Shown here piece by piece: positions 11,277 through 21,567 of a stretch of DNA of 64,000 nucleotides (position 1 is its first letter; each line of letters begins with the position of its first letter). Position numbers and translations under genes: made by a program. Below the pieces are notes generated by a model that did not search any database, was not told where the DNA came from, and was given only the letters and a program-made list of their open reading frames with translations. The DNA is from Triops longicaudatus. Taxonomy: Eukaryota; Arthropoda; Branchiopoda; Notostraca; Triopsidae. The stretch is from assembly GCA_022885665.1 (NCBI GenBank), contig JAGQDJ010000009.1, positions 62,001-126,000 of the forward strand, written 5' to 3'.

Positions 11277-11923
11277 ATGGCCGAAATTAAAATGAGAGCG
11301 CTGACTGTGGTAAGACTCTTCATTGCTTCATTTTATAAAAGAATCTGATGATCTTTTTATTTGTATTAATTACTTAAGGTTATTTCAAGCCTGTTGGCAT
11401 TGTTTGGTACTTGTGCGGCCGTTCCCTTGTCCAGACATCGTAGAAGTTTTAAGCTTTTCGGTACCGATGATACTGGGATCCCACCTTCCAATGGTGTAAT
11501 TACTATCATCCCTGCTGCACCTAATGCCATCGCAGCGGCAGCTGGTCAGGCTGTTCTTAGTGGTAGGACAATGATCTGTTCTTATTAAATTAGTGAATTA
11601 TATTCTTTCCGAACTTTACAGGAACGTCTCCCGGTGCTGCTCTGACTGCTGCTGGACTCTTGCCTCCTCCTAATGGAGCACTAGCAGGTCTTCCTGCAGT
11701 TGCCGGTCCCGATGGAACGCCAAGCTTTTCTCCGATGGCTGCCTTAGCTTCCCTGGGCGCACCACCCCCGATATTCATTAGCGGATTGTCAGCTTTGGCG
11801 TCTGGCTCTTTACCACTTCTCGGTGCTGTACAAACTCCTAACTTAATGCCACAGCCTGGTGCAGCTGGTATGGATGGTGCAGAAACGGTTGCTAGTAGCG
11901 ATGTCAAGGCTGGATTTCTCTAA
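11277..11923 (+). CDS. Small secreted protein B, Ala/Pro/Gly-rich, furin-type site
   Basis: No family recognised. There are three exons: 11277-11309 (or from the second ATG at 11292, which codes only MRALTV), 11379-11562 and 11622-11923, with phases 0 and 1 consistent. Product is about 170 residues. A signal peptide (MRALTVVISSLLALFGTCAA) is followed almost at once by PLSRHRR|SFKLFG, an R-x-R-R furin-type site, so any propeptide is only about 8 residues. The mature part is dominated by Ala, Pro, Gly and Leu (for example AAPNAIAAAAGQAV and GLLPPPNGALAGLPAVAG) and ends VKAGFL. This composition is common in structural cuticle-like or matrix proteins, but no chitin-binding R&R consensus is present. 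The ATG at 11292 gives the cleaner signal peptide. Confidence 0.65.
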
Positions 11924-12185
11924 ATTATAGATGTTATTTGCTTATTTATGTATGGTGAGACCTTGCGAATAAAAGCCGTAATTTTACAGAACTAAGAGCC
12001 AGGTCTAAAGGATTACCGTAACAGGTTTTTCGGATTGAGGAATCCTTTCGCCCGCCGTGACCTGAGACTTTCTCTTTTCTTACCCTTTTGTAAGTAAGGT
12101 CGTGTTCTACATTTCTTGAACACCTACGGGCTTGAATTTTTAACGAGTGATAACCTAGCTGACCAAGCACTCTCTCGTTTCGTGG

Positions 12186-12216
12186 TATAAAAGCTAGGTG
12201 AACATCACACTTCAGC
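12186..12216 (+). promoter_or_regulatory. Core promoter of secreted gene C
   Basis: TATAAAAG at 12186-12193 is followed 25-28 bp later by TTCAGCA, near the arthropod initiator consensus. A second TCAGTT lies at about 12230. The ATG of gene C is 63 bp further on. Confidence 0.6.
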
Positions 12217-12278
12217 ACAGTTCACTCAATCAGTTCTCATCAGTGGTTCTAAGAAAGTGTTGAGCGCCTTTCAAAGAA

Positions 12279-13034
12279 ATGTTTCGAGTAAGTATCAACA
12301 TCACCCGGTAAGCTCAAGCATCTATGTTAACGTTTTTGTTTCTTCCATAGTTACTCGTTGGTGTTTGTGCACTATGTGTGACGTGTTACGCAGCGGAGAG
12401 CCCCGCACTTGGTGGTAGCTATGGAGGAGCAAAACCCATGGCGGCTGGATTTCCTCAAGCTAACTTAGCCGGTCTCTCAGCAATGCTTGGCGGCTTACCG
12501 CCAGCAGGACTAGGAGCGCTCGGCTCGATGGCTCCAGGATTGGGAGCCCTTCCTGGTGTCTCTGCGGCAGCCGGCTTGCCCGGACTAGGTCAAGCTACAG
12601 CTTCAGCTGGTTTGTATGGTGGAGCAGGTTCCGCATTACCCCTTGGTAAAATGCCCTCTGTATTACCCGTTCCGGTACCAACTGCCCCCATTCAGCTGCC
12701 TTTCTTGACCAAGATCAAGATCCTCACTTTGCCACAATTACCCAAGATGCCTAAGATGCCCAAATTACCCTCTTTGTTGCCTAGCATGGATATGTTGTCT
12801 TTGTTGGACAAACCTAAAAAACACAAGAAGGTTCCAGCTGTCCCAGATTCGTACGGCCCCCCTTCGATGACCGGCTACGTTCAACACCCACCTATGGATT
12901 TCCGTCCTTTACCTGATATTGCCGTGTACTTGCCATCAGAGCCCAGCTACATTGCTCCAGCCCCACAGGGTTACACCGCATCGCGACCTTCTTACCCAGT
13001 AGCCGACCCCCGTCCGTCTCATCCAGTATACTAG
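12279..13034 (+). CDS. Secreted protein C, Gly/Ala/Pro/Leu-rich with Tyr-Pro-rich tail (cuticle-like composition)
   Basis: No family recognised. Exon 1 is 12279-12287 and codes only MFR before GTAAGT; exon 2 is 12351-13034, joined in phase 0, for about 230 residues. The signal peptide is MFRLLVGVCALCVTCYA, with mature sequence from AESPALGG. The first half is Gly/Ala/Leu-rich (repeating GLPPAGLGALGS-like units). A central block carries KMPKMPKLPSLLP and a lysine-rich KPKKHKKVP. The tail is Pro/Tyr/Ser-rich and ends SHPVY. Low-complexity, Tyr-Pro-rich secreted proteins of this size are common among arthropod cuticle and gland products, so a structural role is plausible but unproven. No furin site stands out, unlike genes A, B and D. 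A TATA box and initiator lie just upstream. Confidence 0.7.
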
Positions 13035-13583
13035 ATCGTGCCATAAACCTTTAGCAAAATGTAAACTTTAAAATGAGGACAAGCTACAGTGCAAAAGTAA
13101 CAGTACTCTCAAACTTTGGGGTACTTTCTGCAATGATGTGCCCAATGATAATGTATTGTATTCTATTTTACGTTGTGTATTTAAAATGGTAGGATGCTGG
13201 GAGTTGAGGGAAATAGTCTTGTCCTTGACTTCTACGGTAAAGCGGTATATTGAACTGCATACGTAATTAGCTCAGTCCCTTTTCTGGACACAGAAGTCAT
13301 TCTATTATCTCACGTGTGACGAATGTTTTGGACCCTAGCAAAGAAATATATTCAGTACCAACGTTGGCAGATAATTTCCCTGAATTTTTTACCTTGTAAT
13401 GGGCGAAACCGAGCGAAACAATTCCAGGAGTTGGGGGATGAGATCTTCGACGATGACCGAGAATGATAGAGAGAAAGAACCCGATATATAAGAGGAGGTC
13501 CAAAAGAGGTGCATAGCGCAGGTCAACGACATAACAGCCCAGCAATAACGTATTCGTTGAGCGCTTTTCCTAGACGCTCTTCG

Positions 13584-13612
13584 TATATAAAAGCCAGTCT
13601 GGCAAGGTCAGT
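13584..13612 (+). promoter_or_regulatory. Core promoter of secreted gene D
   Basis: TATATAAAAGCCAG starts at 13584 and TCAGTA (initiator) follows at 13608-13613. The initiator is embedded in GCAAGGTCAGT, which also resembles an FTZ-F1/nuclear-receptor half site. The TATAAAAGC-AG core matches gene C's promoter. Confidence 0.6.
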
Positions 13613-13668
13613 AAGACCAAAAAGCGAGCTCTGACTTCCAGTCATTTAACTCAGTCTACATTCAAACC

Positions 13669-14084
13669 ATGAAATTCCAAGTAAGGAAAACAGTAGTAAA
13701 AGTGGATTTCGAAACCTAAACGTGCAAATTTATATTTTTTAGGTGTTGCTTGTCGTGTGCGTAGTCGTGATCTTGACGAGTGGTAAACCAGCACCTTCTT
13801 CAAATTTATTGGAAGACGCCCTGCAAGAAGGTGGCAAAATCAAACTCAGCCAATTATGGAGAATCTGGTCGCAACAAGAGCAAGACAATTCGCGTGTCCG
13901 AAGAAGTGAAAGAAAAAGTGAGCCTTGGCCAAGCTACGTTTTGGGAGCGGATCCACTTGGCAGCGTGAATGTTCCGACACCAAAAATCACCAAATTCACT
14001 GCACAAAAGAAATTCTCGGTGTTTTCACCACCCAGTGGAAACCATTTCCCTTTTGGTGAAAGATTTTTCTTCGAAGAAGAGTAA
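13669..14084 (+). CDS. Small secreted protein D (unrecognised; prepropeptide-like with furin-type site)
   Basis: No family recognised. Exon 1 is 13669-13680 and codes only MKFQ before GTAAGG; exon 2 is 13743-14084 after TTTTTTAG, phase 0, for about 117 residues. The signal peptide MKFQVLLVVCVVVILTSG is followed by an acidic/polar pro-region of about 45 residues with a short amphipathic stretch (KLSQLWRIWSQQEQ), then NSRVRR|SERK, a clear R-x-R-R site. The C-terminal part is about 57 residues, aromatic and basic (KITKFTAQKKFSVFSPP), and ends RFFFEEE. The layout resembles a prepropeptide, but no known neuropeptide core or amidation signal is visible. Gene E converges on it, with only 90 bp between the stops. 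Confidence 0.65.
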
Positions 14085-14174
14085 ATTAAATGCGTAAACG
14101 TTGAATGTGTGAAAATGTATTATTGTTAAATGGCCAGTTATTACAAATGTTCGTTTTTAAAAATGACTTCTTTG

Positions 14175-14499
14175 TTAATCAACACCATATTCGTGAAGGA
14201 TACTGCCGTCAATACCAATGAATCCTACGTTGGGAACAAAAGCTATTGGCGTCAAACTGGCTTCTTGGTTGTTAGAAGGCGTGTTCAGCTTCTTCCACCA
14301 ACTCCAAAAGGACACCCGAGGTTTCGGTTTCCAAACGGGAAATCTGTAGGCGCCATGCTCTCGTCGAGAAGTAGCATATTGAGCACAAAGCAACAAAGTC
14401 AATATCTAAAAAAAAATCAATTAAAATAACTTACAGTATATAATAGACAAAGAATTGAGTTACCAGGAAAAGAAGGTACTGAAAGTTACGTCGACCCAT
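14175..14499 (-). CDS. Small secreted protein E (unrecognised)
   Basis: No family recognised. Minus-strand exons 14499-14464 and 14405-14175 join in phase 0 (CCTG|GTAACT to TTTTTTTTTAG|ATATTG), giving about 87 residues. The signal peptide spans the junction (MGRRNFQYLLFL then ILTLLLCAQYATS). The mature sequence starts about RREHGAYRFP and has an aromatic patch SFWSWWKK. It ends in a hydrophobic Gly/Ile-rich block (PIAFVPNVGFIGIDGS) and LHEYGVD. As with its neighbours, the start codon sits in a very short first exon, here 36 nt. Function is unknown. The small size and two-exon form make the model moderately rather than highly certain. Confidence 0.6.
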
Positions 14500-15977
14500 G
14501 ATGCCGCGAAGGGATGAAGATCACAACTAGCCCAAAACTAGGCTAATGCCTGGTTTCTATCTCGAAACTTCAGACAAAACTTCCAGCCTTTGTGCGTGGT
14601 AGTGTAATTTGCTTGTCACATGTCAAAAGTGTCTGAATATAACATTTCATGGAAAGCACTCCTTCCGGTTCGAGTCAGATTTTCTCGTTGACCTAATCAT
14701 TGTGAAACCTTTAGTAAGTTTACTTCACCATGAATTCTAGTAAGCCTAAGAAATTATTCGGTCAACCGTTTAGTAACACGAGCCAAGGAATTATGATCAA
14801 TACAGAATACATAAAAATTCAACAATGTTTCTTTGCGCTTCTATCGTGACTTGGCACGGTCTACGTTTGAAGTGTTTTCACACCGTTATGTAAGTAAGTA
14901 CTGTAGGCTACTTGTAAGCAACTTGACTAAATTCTTTTAGTAGGTTACAAGCGATTTGGTTTCCAATAAATGTATTGAAGTTGAAAAGTGGCTCGGAAAT
15001 TTAAATTATGCTATGAGGTCCGAGCGAGTAAAAAAAAAAGTAATTAAGTGGATGTTAGGCTCGTGAAAATTGCCAAATGAAATATGGATTTTTTAATGTC
15101 TAGTAAGAATATTTATCTTGATACTTCCAGTCTTCCATGAATACAGCATCATAATTTAATTATTACGTTTCGAAAAAGTTCGTTTAGAATAACTAAAGAG
15201 GGCAGAGCCACTTTACGCTTCTTGCAAGGTAGAGAAACTAAGGAGTTGGACATTCTTCTCCGAAATTTGTATTTTATTACAGGGAAGATGAAGGAGACCT
15301 TAATTGTAAAAAATTGCGTGGTTGGTGCGGAGTTTTGAATTTGAATTTTGCGGAGAATTGCAGAGTTGGTTTTCTGACTATATTATTCCTTTTTGTTTTT
15401 TTAAAGAATATACGACATGTAGGATCTAATTTTGAAACTACCAGAATGGCCTACTTTTGAGAATAAGCTTTCGGCATAATTTTGTATTTACAAAATAATG
15501 ACGGTTGAAAAGGTAATCCAAATCTCGAAACACTTTTTTCTTAAAGCGCAGCTGAGCATTTGCCTTTTTCCGCCCGAATCCGTAAATGACGAAAAATAAC
15601 TGTAAACAGTAAGAAGGGCTAGTTAAGGAACACAGAAACACCGAAATGTGTGCGTCAACAGTATGGTATTTTATATAGTACGTAACTGTTTCTTTTTTTC
15701 TTTTTTTTTATGCAACTGAAAAAGATAGAATCCAGCTTTAAGCTCGTCCCAGAGCAACGGGACGATTGTTCTATACGATGAAGGAACAAACAGTATTACT
15801 CATAAAAATATAGTACGTAACTACATTTACTGTACTTTATGGGAATAGGAAGGCGAGGCAAACAAAGAAAATGGATGACTCACATGTGTGTGAGAGCTGG
15901 ACCTCTCACATAAATACTGCAGGCACAAAACTCGTGTAGGTTACAGTATTTTCGTTTCGTCGCAAGTGTTTATAAAA
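14500..15977. other. Upstream regions of secreted genes E and F, with short repeats
   Basis: No gene found in about 1.5 kb of AT-rich sequence between divergent genes E and F. A 15-bp perfect direct repeat (ATATAGTACGTAACT) occurs at 15673-15687 and 15808-15822. An 8-bp inverted repeat lies at 15889-15896/15903-15910 and touches a TATA-like CATAAATAC. A CAGTATT initiator-like site is near 15944. Confidence 0.5.
15673..15822 (+). repeat. 15-bp direct repeat pair upstream of secreted gene F
   Basis: Both copies read ATATAGTACGTAACT, with starts 135 bp apart (15673 and 15808). The second copy is 88 bp upstream of the TATA-like box. A shared regulatory site is the simplest explanation. Confidence 0.6.
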
Positions 15978-16260
15978 ATGAAGACTGATAAAGTTATACT
16001 TTTCCTCGTCGCTTTCGCAGCTTTATCCTTGTTAGAATTTATCTCTACTGTACAATCGTTGCCCATAGAAAACGTCGAGGCAGTGCCCGATATCGGACTT
16101 TTGGAAGTTCCTCCGGAAGTATTGTCCAACCTCCTAGCGCACGACAAGGTGAGTTTCATTTTGATTTCATTACCACAACTAAATTTATCCCTCATAGACA
16201 ACACCAACTATTGGACCAGATGCGAAACTTTCTGGGCTGACAGGAGCGGATTCCACTTAG
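15978..16260 (+). CDS. Small secreted protein F (unrecognised)
   Basis: No family recognised. Exons 15978-16148 and 16198-16260 are separated by a 49-nt intron (AAG|GTGAGT .. CTCATAG|ACA), phase 0, giving 77 residues. The signal peptide is MKTDKVILFLVAFAALSLL followed by EFISTVQS; the mature sequence is about LPIENVEAVPDIGLLEVPPE and continues to a stop after SGLTGADST. It is acidic and Pro/Leu-rich. Unlike its neighbours, the whole signal peptide lies in exon 1. Reading straight through the intron would also stay open to 16316, but the spliced form has good donor and acceptor sites, and an AATAAA lies at 16321-16326, 61 bp after its stop. A TATA-like ATAAATA and an initiator-like site are upstream. 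Confidence 0.6.
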
Positions 16261-16469
16261 CAAATGAAGTAGTAAAAAACGGGCGGTGCTTTAAGAATGT
16301 AAAAGTGTCGCTTTGATTTTAATAAATAATCAAGATTATTTATGGTTAAATCTTTAAGTAACCACATGCCATAATTCGTTCGTTCGTAGAAGCTTCCTTC
16401 CATTCTTCTTCAGCTTTCAGACTGTCTACGAGACTGGTAAATTTACAGATTCTATACCAAGACTCAGAG

Positions 16470-17410
16470 CACGGTCGTACAACGAGACCGGAAGGAAACG
16501 GATAATACGAGAAACGCTTGAGAAATATAATGGCGGCAAAATACTTTATACAGACGGATCTAAAGATCAGGAGGAAATGTAGGACCCGGGGTGTGTGTTG
16601 AGGACAAAGATAAGATGATCTCCATTATAAGATGATGTTTGCGCTACCACGGTACTTGTCAATGATGTTGGCGGAGTTATATACGCAATACTGGAAGCCC
16701 TAAATGTTGCAAATTACGCCCCAAACGAACACTATGCGGTTATCAAGGACTCCGCAGCAGCAATCAAGGCAATCAAAAATTATAATACAAGGAAGTATTT
16801 TAGGATAATAGAACAAATACAAGGGAAGATTATCTCACTGAAAAACGACGGGAAGGACGTGGTCGTACAATGGATGCCCGGACATGAAGGGGTTGAAGGG
16901 AACGAAAAAGCAAATTTCGCAGCAAGACTAGGGAGAGCCTCGGAATGTTACAACAGCAGGAGGCTCACAAACGAAGATATAATGACCGTCTTTAAAGAAA
17001 AGAATCACAAAAGAATGCTGAGAATATTGAAAACGCAAACGGAAATAAAATAGTAGAAGCTGCCAAAGCACTAGTGTCACGCCCATGGATGCTGCGTCCT
17101 AATAGGAGAGTGGCAATTGCATTACTCAGAATTAGGAACAATCATACAAAGTAGGACACCGGCTCAAAAAGTTTAACCTTTTAGACAAAGATACCTGCGA
17201 AAGCTGTATGATAGAAAAAGATACAATGGAACACGGACTAACGCAATGTATAACTTATCATCACGAAAGAGAGCGATGGAGATGAAAATTGGAACACTTA
17301 AAAGTACCATTCGATATTGAAAACATGTTGGGACTCGGAAACTGGGAGTCAGGCAATTCATATAGTTGGTTGAATTTATTAAAAATACGAAAATCCTGGA
17401 CTCGTTAAAA
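16470..17410 (+). mobile_element. Decayed 3' part of a non-LTR retrotransposon (RNase H and C-terminal zinc region)
   Basis: Pieces of an RNase H domain occur in order with stops and frame changes. GGKILYTDGSKDQEE at about 16530 holds the first catalytic Asp. A shifted frame then gives GNVGPGVCVEDKD, followed by YAILEALNVANYAPNEHYAV and QWMPGHEGVEGNEKANFAAR at about 16869 (the typical PGHxGxxGNExAD/N motif). Downstream, DTCESCMIEKDTMEHGLTQC is the C-x2-C..H..C zinc region found at the end of ORF2 in R1/Jockey-like LINEs. At least one frameshift (about 16570) and several stops show it is dead. No reverse transcriptase was found, so this is a 5'-truncated copy, the usual product of target-primed insertion. 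It lies between secreted gene F and INTS10. Confidence 0.8.
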
Positions 17411-17962
17411 AAATGTCAACAGCGTTGGTAAAAAAATGTTTAAACTTAAGTGCCAGGGGTTAACTATGGTGATAGAAAAGTTTCAGCACGCCCATTCCAC
17501 AAAAATATGTAAAGTCCATAAGACGGAGCTGAAAAAGAAAAAAGTCCCCGAACCAAATAAACCGCTAGCGGTAGTCGTAAATGATCCCGATAGATGACTT
17601 CCTCGACTAAACACGAAAAAGATATTAAGGACTTAAAAACTCAATACTATACTTGCTTCCGTAGAATTTCGTGCGAAATATACGAAAATTTATTGTATGA
17701 TGTCCTTATTTGTGTTATTTATGTTCAGTTTTGCCATTTAGCAAAAAATCCGAAGTATGCCTTGCTACTTATAGTAATTGCATTGCCGCTAGATGTCACG
17801 TGCTAGCGATGTAATGACTAACCCCAAGAATTTTACGGAGAAGACAGCTACGTGTAGGCTCTGTGCTATGTTTATTATGATGCGTTTGGTGGCACACTGT
17901 AAACAATCCACCGACTACCCATTTTTGTTTTGTTTTTTTTTACTAAAAAAAGAAGTGTTCAA
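17411..17962. other. Retroelement 3' tail and INTS10 promoter
   Basis: The first part probably continues the retroelement's 3' UTR; no target-site duplication could be assigned. The rest precedes the INTS10 ATG. No TATA box or other gene is evident. Confidence 0.4.
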
Positions 17963-20855
17963 ATGAGTCCAACTCTGCACAAAATGGTGCCAGTGCAAGG
18001 CCAAGAGATTTTACTGCCTGCAAATTTGGGCTCACTTTCTGACGAAGACTACTTAATTTTAAAATCAAAGGCATTACAAGCGACAGATCCATACGCAGCA
18101 AAAGCATGGATGATAACTGCAAAAACTTTATTTCCCCGGAATTTCAGTGTCCAGGTAACTGCAGTCTATTTTCTTCGTATGAACTGTACTGATGTTTTAA
18201 ATGCAGCTGGAAGCTTATACGACGGAGAAGAATGCGAAGAATGTACGAGAGGCAGCGAGATATTTTTCGAGTTTGTAAGTTCGTAAGGGTGCAGGACTGA
18301 AGACCCCAAATGTCAAAAGTGACTTCCCGTTCAAAAATGCAGATGGTTCGGTTATCATTAGGTAGTAAGCTAAGTGCACTTCCCTAGACCGGCGGGAACT
18401 AGAGACTTCTAACCCGCACGAAATTTTCATCCTATAATGGTGAACATTGACGAAAATCAAATGTCCAATAAAATTGCATATTAAAAACCTCTACCAAGAC
18501 TGCCAAAATCACTTCCTAACCGAAATCCTGGCTATGGACCTGACTTTGGTTAGAATTAAGTGGTTCAACATTAAGAATTAAGTGGTTAGCATTAGACGTT
18601 CAACGTTAGGAGTTTAACATTTGATGGTAAGGACTAGGTGGGCTTTTTAACTTTTGGTCTCTTTAGTCCTGCACTCGTTGATAAGCGTTAGATTCACTAA
18701 ACAATTCATCACGGTTTATTGAAGGTATGTTGAGTTTCCAACTGAGCGAGAGTTGTGGAAAGAAGCTCAGTTAATCATTGGTGCAATGCAAAGCAACCAA
18801 TCTGACAGCATGGGGCCGTTTTATCGCGAACTTTTCAACAACCTGTCACCTGAAGTCCAGCATATGCTGATCATTTCTACGGCTGAGCACGCTGAAGATA
18901 CGCTAGAGCACTGTCGACTCATCATGCTGCTCATGAACATCGTTCCGAGCTCTATCAGCGTTCATGGAGTAAAACAACACTTTGTTTTATTAAGAACCTT
19001 AACAAGCCTTATATGTAATTTTTAGCCCAAGCTAGTGGAAACATTGTTAAGTGCCGAGAAACAAAGCCGGTACTCAACTCCTATAAATTGCTACCGAAAG
19101 CTTCTAGTGACAGACGTTCTTCCCGTGCTTCTCTATTCCAAAAATTGCGATATCCCACCCAAGCAAGTTTATCGGCTGTTACTCAAATCTATTGAGTTCT
19201 ACGTTTCATGGTTAATCGCTGGGAAACCGCATATTGAGGTAATCAATCTATACGCGTTCTCTATGTCTGATTAAAACTTGTAATTCACGTAGCGTGTTTT
19301 AATCATTTCATCATAAAATTGCTGCGTAGGGATTGCTTGATAAAGAGAGCCAAGTAGGCGACCCTTGGAGCAACTTATTCCGCATTGTGTCACTAACAGG
19401 TTGGAAAATGGGTTGGGAAATTAGCAACCATTTTAATTTTGAAACGTAAGTGCGTTAGACTTTAACAGAAACAGTATAAGTTACATTTCTTTGGTTTTTG
19501 ACTCGTCTCATAGAAACCGAGAGGTTTTGTTACAAAAGCTGTGGACAAATTTCCGATCGCTACCCTTGGGTCCAGAAGACAGTCCTACGTTTAAGCAGAT
19601 TCTTTATGGAGCTAGCGTGGTTTTCTTAGAAGCCCTTTATCATTACAACCAGAAGATCAATCCGTCAACGTCTGAAACACCACCGTTAGTTCTGGTCCGT
19701 AATGTCCAACCTCACCAAGAACATCATTCCGAACCCACACATATACCCCGGCGAAGAAAAACAGAAGAAAATCCTCTATTGGGTATCCACCGAAGCGTTC
19801 CTCCTGGTCAAGCTAGCGGTGTAGTGCAAAACTTCCTCACAGCGGCTTCGTGCTGGGAGTTACTTCATCAAACTGAAGAACTACGAACAGGTAACATATT
19901 TTTTTTGCCAATTACTTTAATCTTTTGTATTTTCCTTAAGAATTTGGACGCTTTTGCCAACACCTCAGAATGGACACATGGGCGTGGCTTCCCACTTTCC
20001 TCCTTGACGTATTTATTTACCAAGGACTTCACAATGAAGCTTTAGCCCAATTACACAGTTTGGGCCCTCTCAGGCCTCAGTTTCTACTCAAGCAAGCTGC
20101 CATTTTATGGGCAATGAGTAACCACAGAGTAAATATGGAGTCGAACATACTACTTGAGAGCTAACAACCCACTTTTTCAAGGGAGCTGCTGACCAGATTA
20201 TTCAGCTTGTGCACCAACTACCGGAGAACCCTTCCGAGTTGGCTAGTACACCTAATACATCCAGATCGGCGGCGTGTGTTTTTCTGCCATGGGATCGGAA
20301 CGTCGTTTTGCATTATTCGGTTGTATTACTGCAAACTTGCTTTCAGGAGCGCATTGCGCGAAACCTTTCTACTAGTGGTGGAGATGATCTTACCCTAGGT
20401 CACCTTTTAGTGCTTTTGCAGCACGATATAGCTAAAGAAAGCCGTTTGTTGGAAGAAATCTTGAACAGAATCAAAATGCAAGGCTCGTTTACGTACCCGT
20501 ACCCGCTCTTTCCAGCGTACGTCATTCAGGTTGATATTCTGGAGGAACTTTTGTACTTGGCTTCGGAAGTGGGCGGCAACGTTTCACTGGATATTTTCCC
20601 TTCTTCTGCGGCTCAGGCACTAACGTAATTCATTTCTTTTCAAAATGGGGTTATTATATACTTATAATGTATTTATTAATTTTTTTCTTCTCTAGGACAC
20701 GGCGGATGTCAACTCGTTGGGGGGACAAAGGTGCCAAAGAGGAGTTTCGAGCTGCAATGAGACGACAAGTTGCTCGGAGTGGCGAACCAATCATGCCCTT
20801 ATTGCTCAGTTTTCTAAAACTGGAAAAAGATGTGATTTTACAAGCTTTTGGCTGA
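17963..20855 (+). CDS. INTS10: Integrator complex subunit 10
   Basis: INTS10 is part of the nuclear Integrator complex, which cleaves nascent snRNA and attenuates paused RNA polymerase II transcripts; it sits in the INTS10/13/14 arm. Nine exons fit phase exactly: 17963-18154, 18207-18274, 18725-18968, 19026-19238, 19330-19445, 19514-19890, 19941-20128, 20182-20624 and 20696-20855, giving 666 residues against about 710 in human. Family matches in order are AAKAWMITAKTLFP, EAYTTEKNAKNVREAARYF, INCYRKLLVTDVLPVL, VGDPWSNLFRIVSLTGWKM, SCWELLHQTEEL, MDTWAWLPTFLLDVFIYQGL, LGHLLVLLQHDI and KEEFRAAMRRQVARSGE. The second intron is 450 nt rather than about 50-80 because it holds a MITE. RALGAPA converges on the 3' end. 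Confidence 0.95.
18287..18676. mobile_element. MITE (hAT-like, non-coding) inside INTS10 intron 2
   Basis: The ends are inverted repeats. The left end GGGTGCAGGACTGAAGA and the reverse complement of the right end GAGTGCAGGACTAAAGA match over about 32 bp (26 of 32 positions by eye). Flanks GTTCGTAA (18279-18286) and GTTGATAA (18677-18684) match at 6 of 8 bases, compatible with a worn 8-bp target duplication as made by hAT elements. Removing the 390 bp and one flank copy leaves a 52-nt intron, normal for this gene. No open frame of note lies inside. Confidence 0.7.
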
Positions 20856-21567
20856 TAAGGTCTTTTATGTAAGTTTTGTGTAATTATCCTAGGCCCAAAT
20901 TTGCGAAATACATTTGCATATGTTTGCCGATGTTTTTACACCCGAACTGGGCCATTTTAGCACCTCCTCCAGAAATTGCACTCCAATGAGCTACACAAAG
21001 CTCAACTCACACATCCAACTACGGCAAGCCATCCTAAACTGAAAAGCAAAGGCACTCGATGTAACACATTACAAGCCCTCGCATCAAAAACAATAAAGTA
21101 GCCTTGCTCTTTTTCCATAATTCATGTGAGGTAAACGCTCTAGAGTAACTGCTACTAATAATTTGAACGCAGATGATTGTAAAAATTGAAAGAAATGGAA
21201 TACTGTGCCAAGTGGGTGTGGGTACATAGTGATTTAAACCAACAGATATAACATGGTGCCAAAGAAAAAAATGGATAACAATATGAATAATAATGATAAT
21301 TAACAAGTTGGCTACATTTATGCCCTATACAATTATGGTTGTAAGTACATTACCGGTACAGAGGTTGGAAGGTTAATAGCGCACTAAACGTTAAAAGATT
21401 TTTCTTTGGGATTCGACTCGCTTCGGTTCTTGTTCCGCCAGCATGGCGAACGTATTCGACTACGTAGTTATCAAGTAGGTAATCTTTTTGTTGGGTGAAC
21501 GAAAGAATAAAAAATGGGCCCGAGATTTCGTAAAGGGTTCTGCACTTCCTTTGGCAACCTAAACAGG
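20856..21567. other. Convergent 3' gap between INTS10 and RALGAPA
   Basis: About 710 bp holding the 3' UTRs of both genes. I see no other gene or clear repeat. Confidence 0.5.

Noticed and set aside
16859..17053. RNase H-like frame as a host gene
   Set aside because: The surrounding frames carry LINE-specific motifs with frameshifts and stops; it is a retrotransposon remnant.
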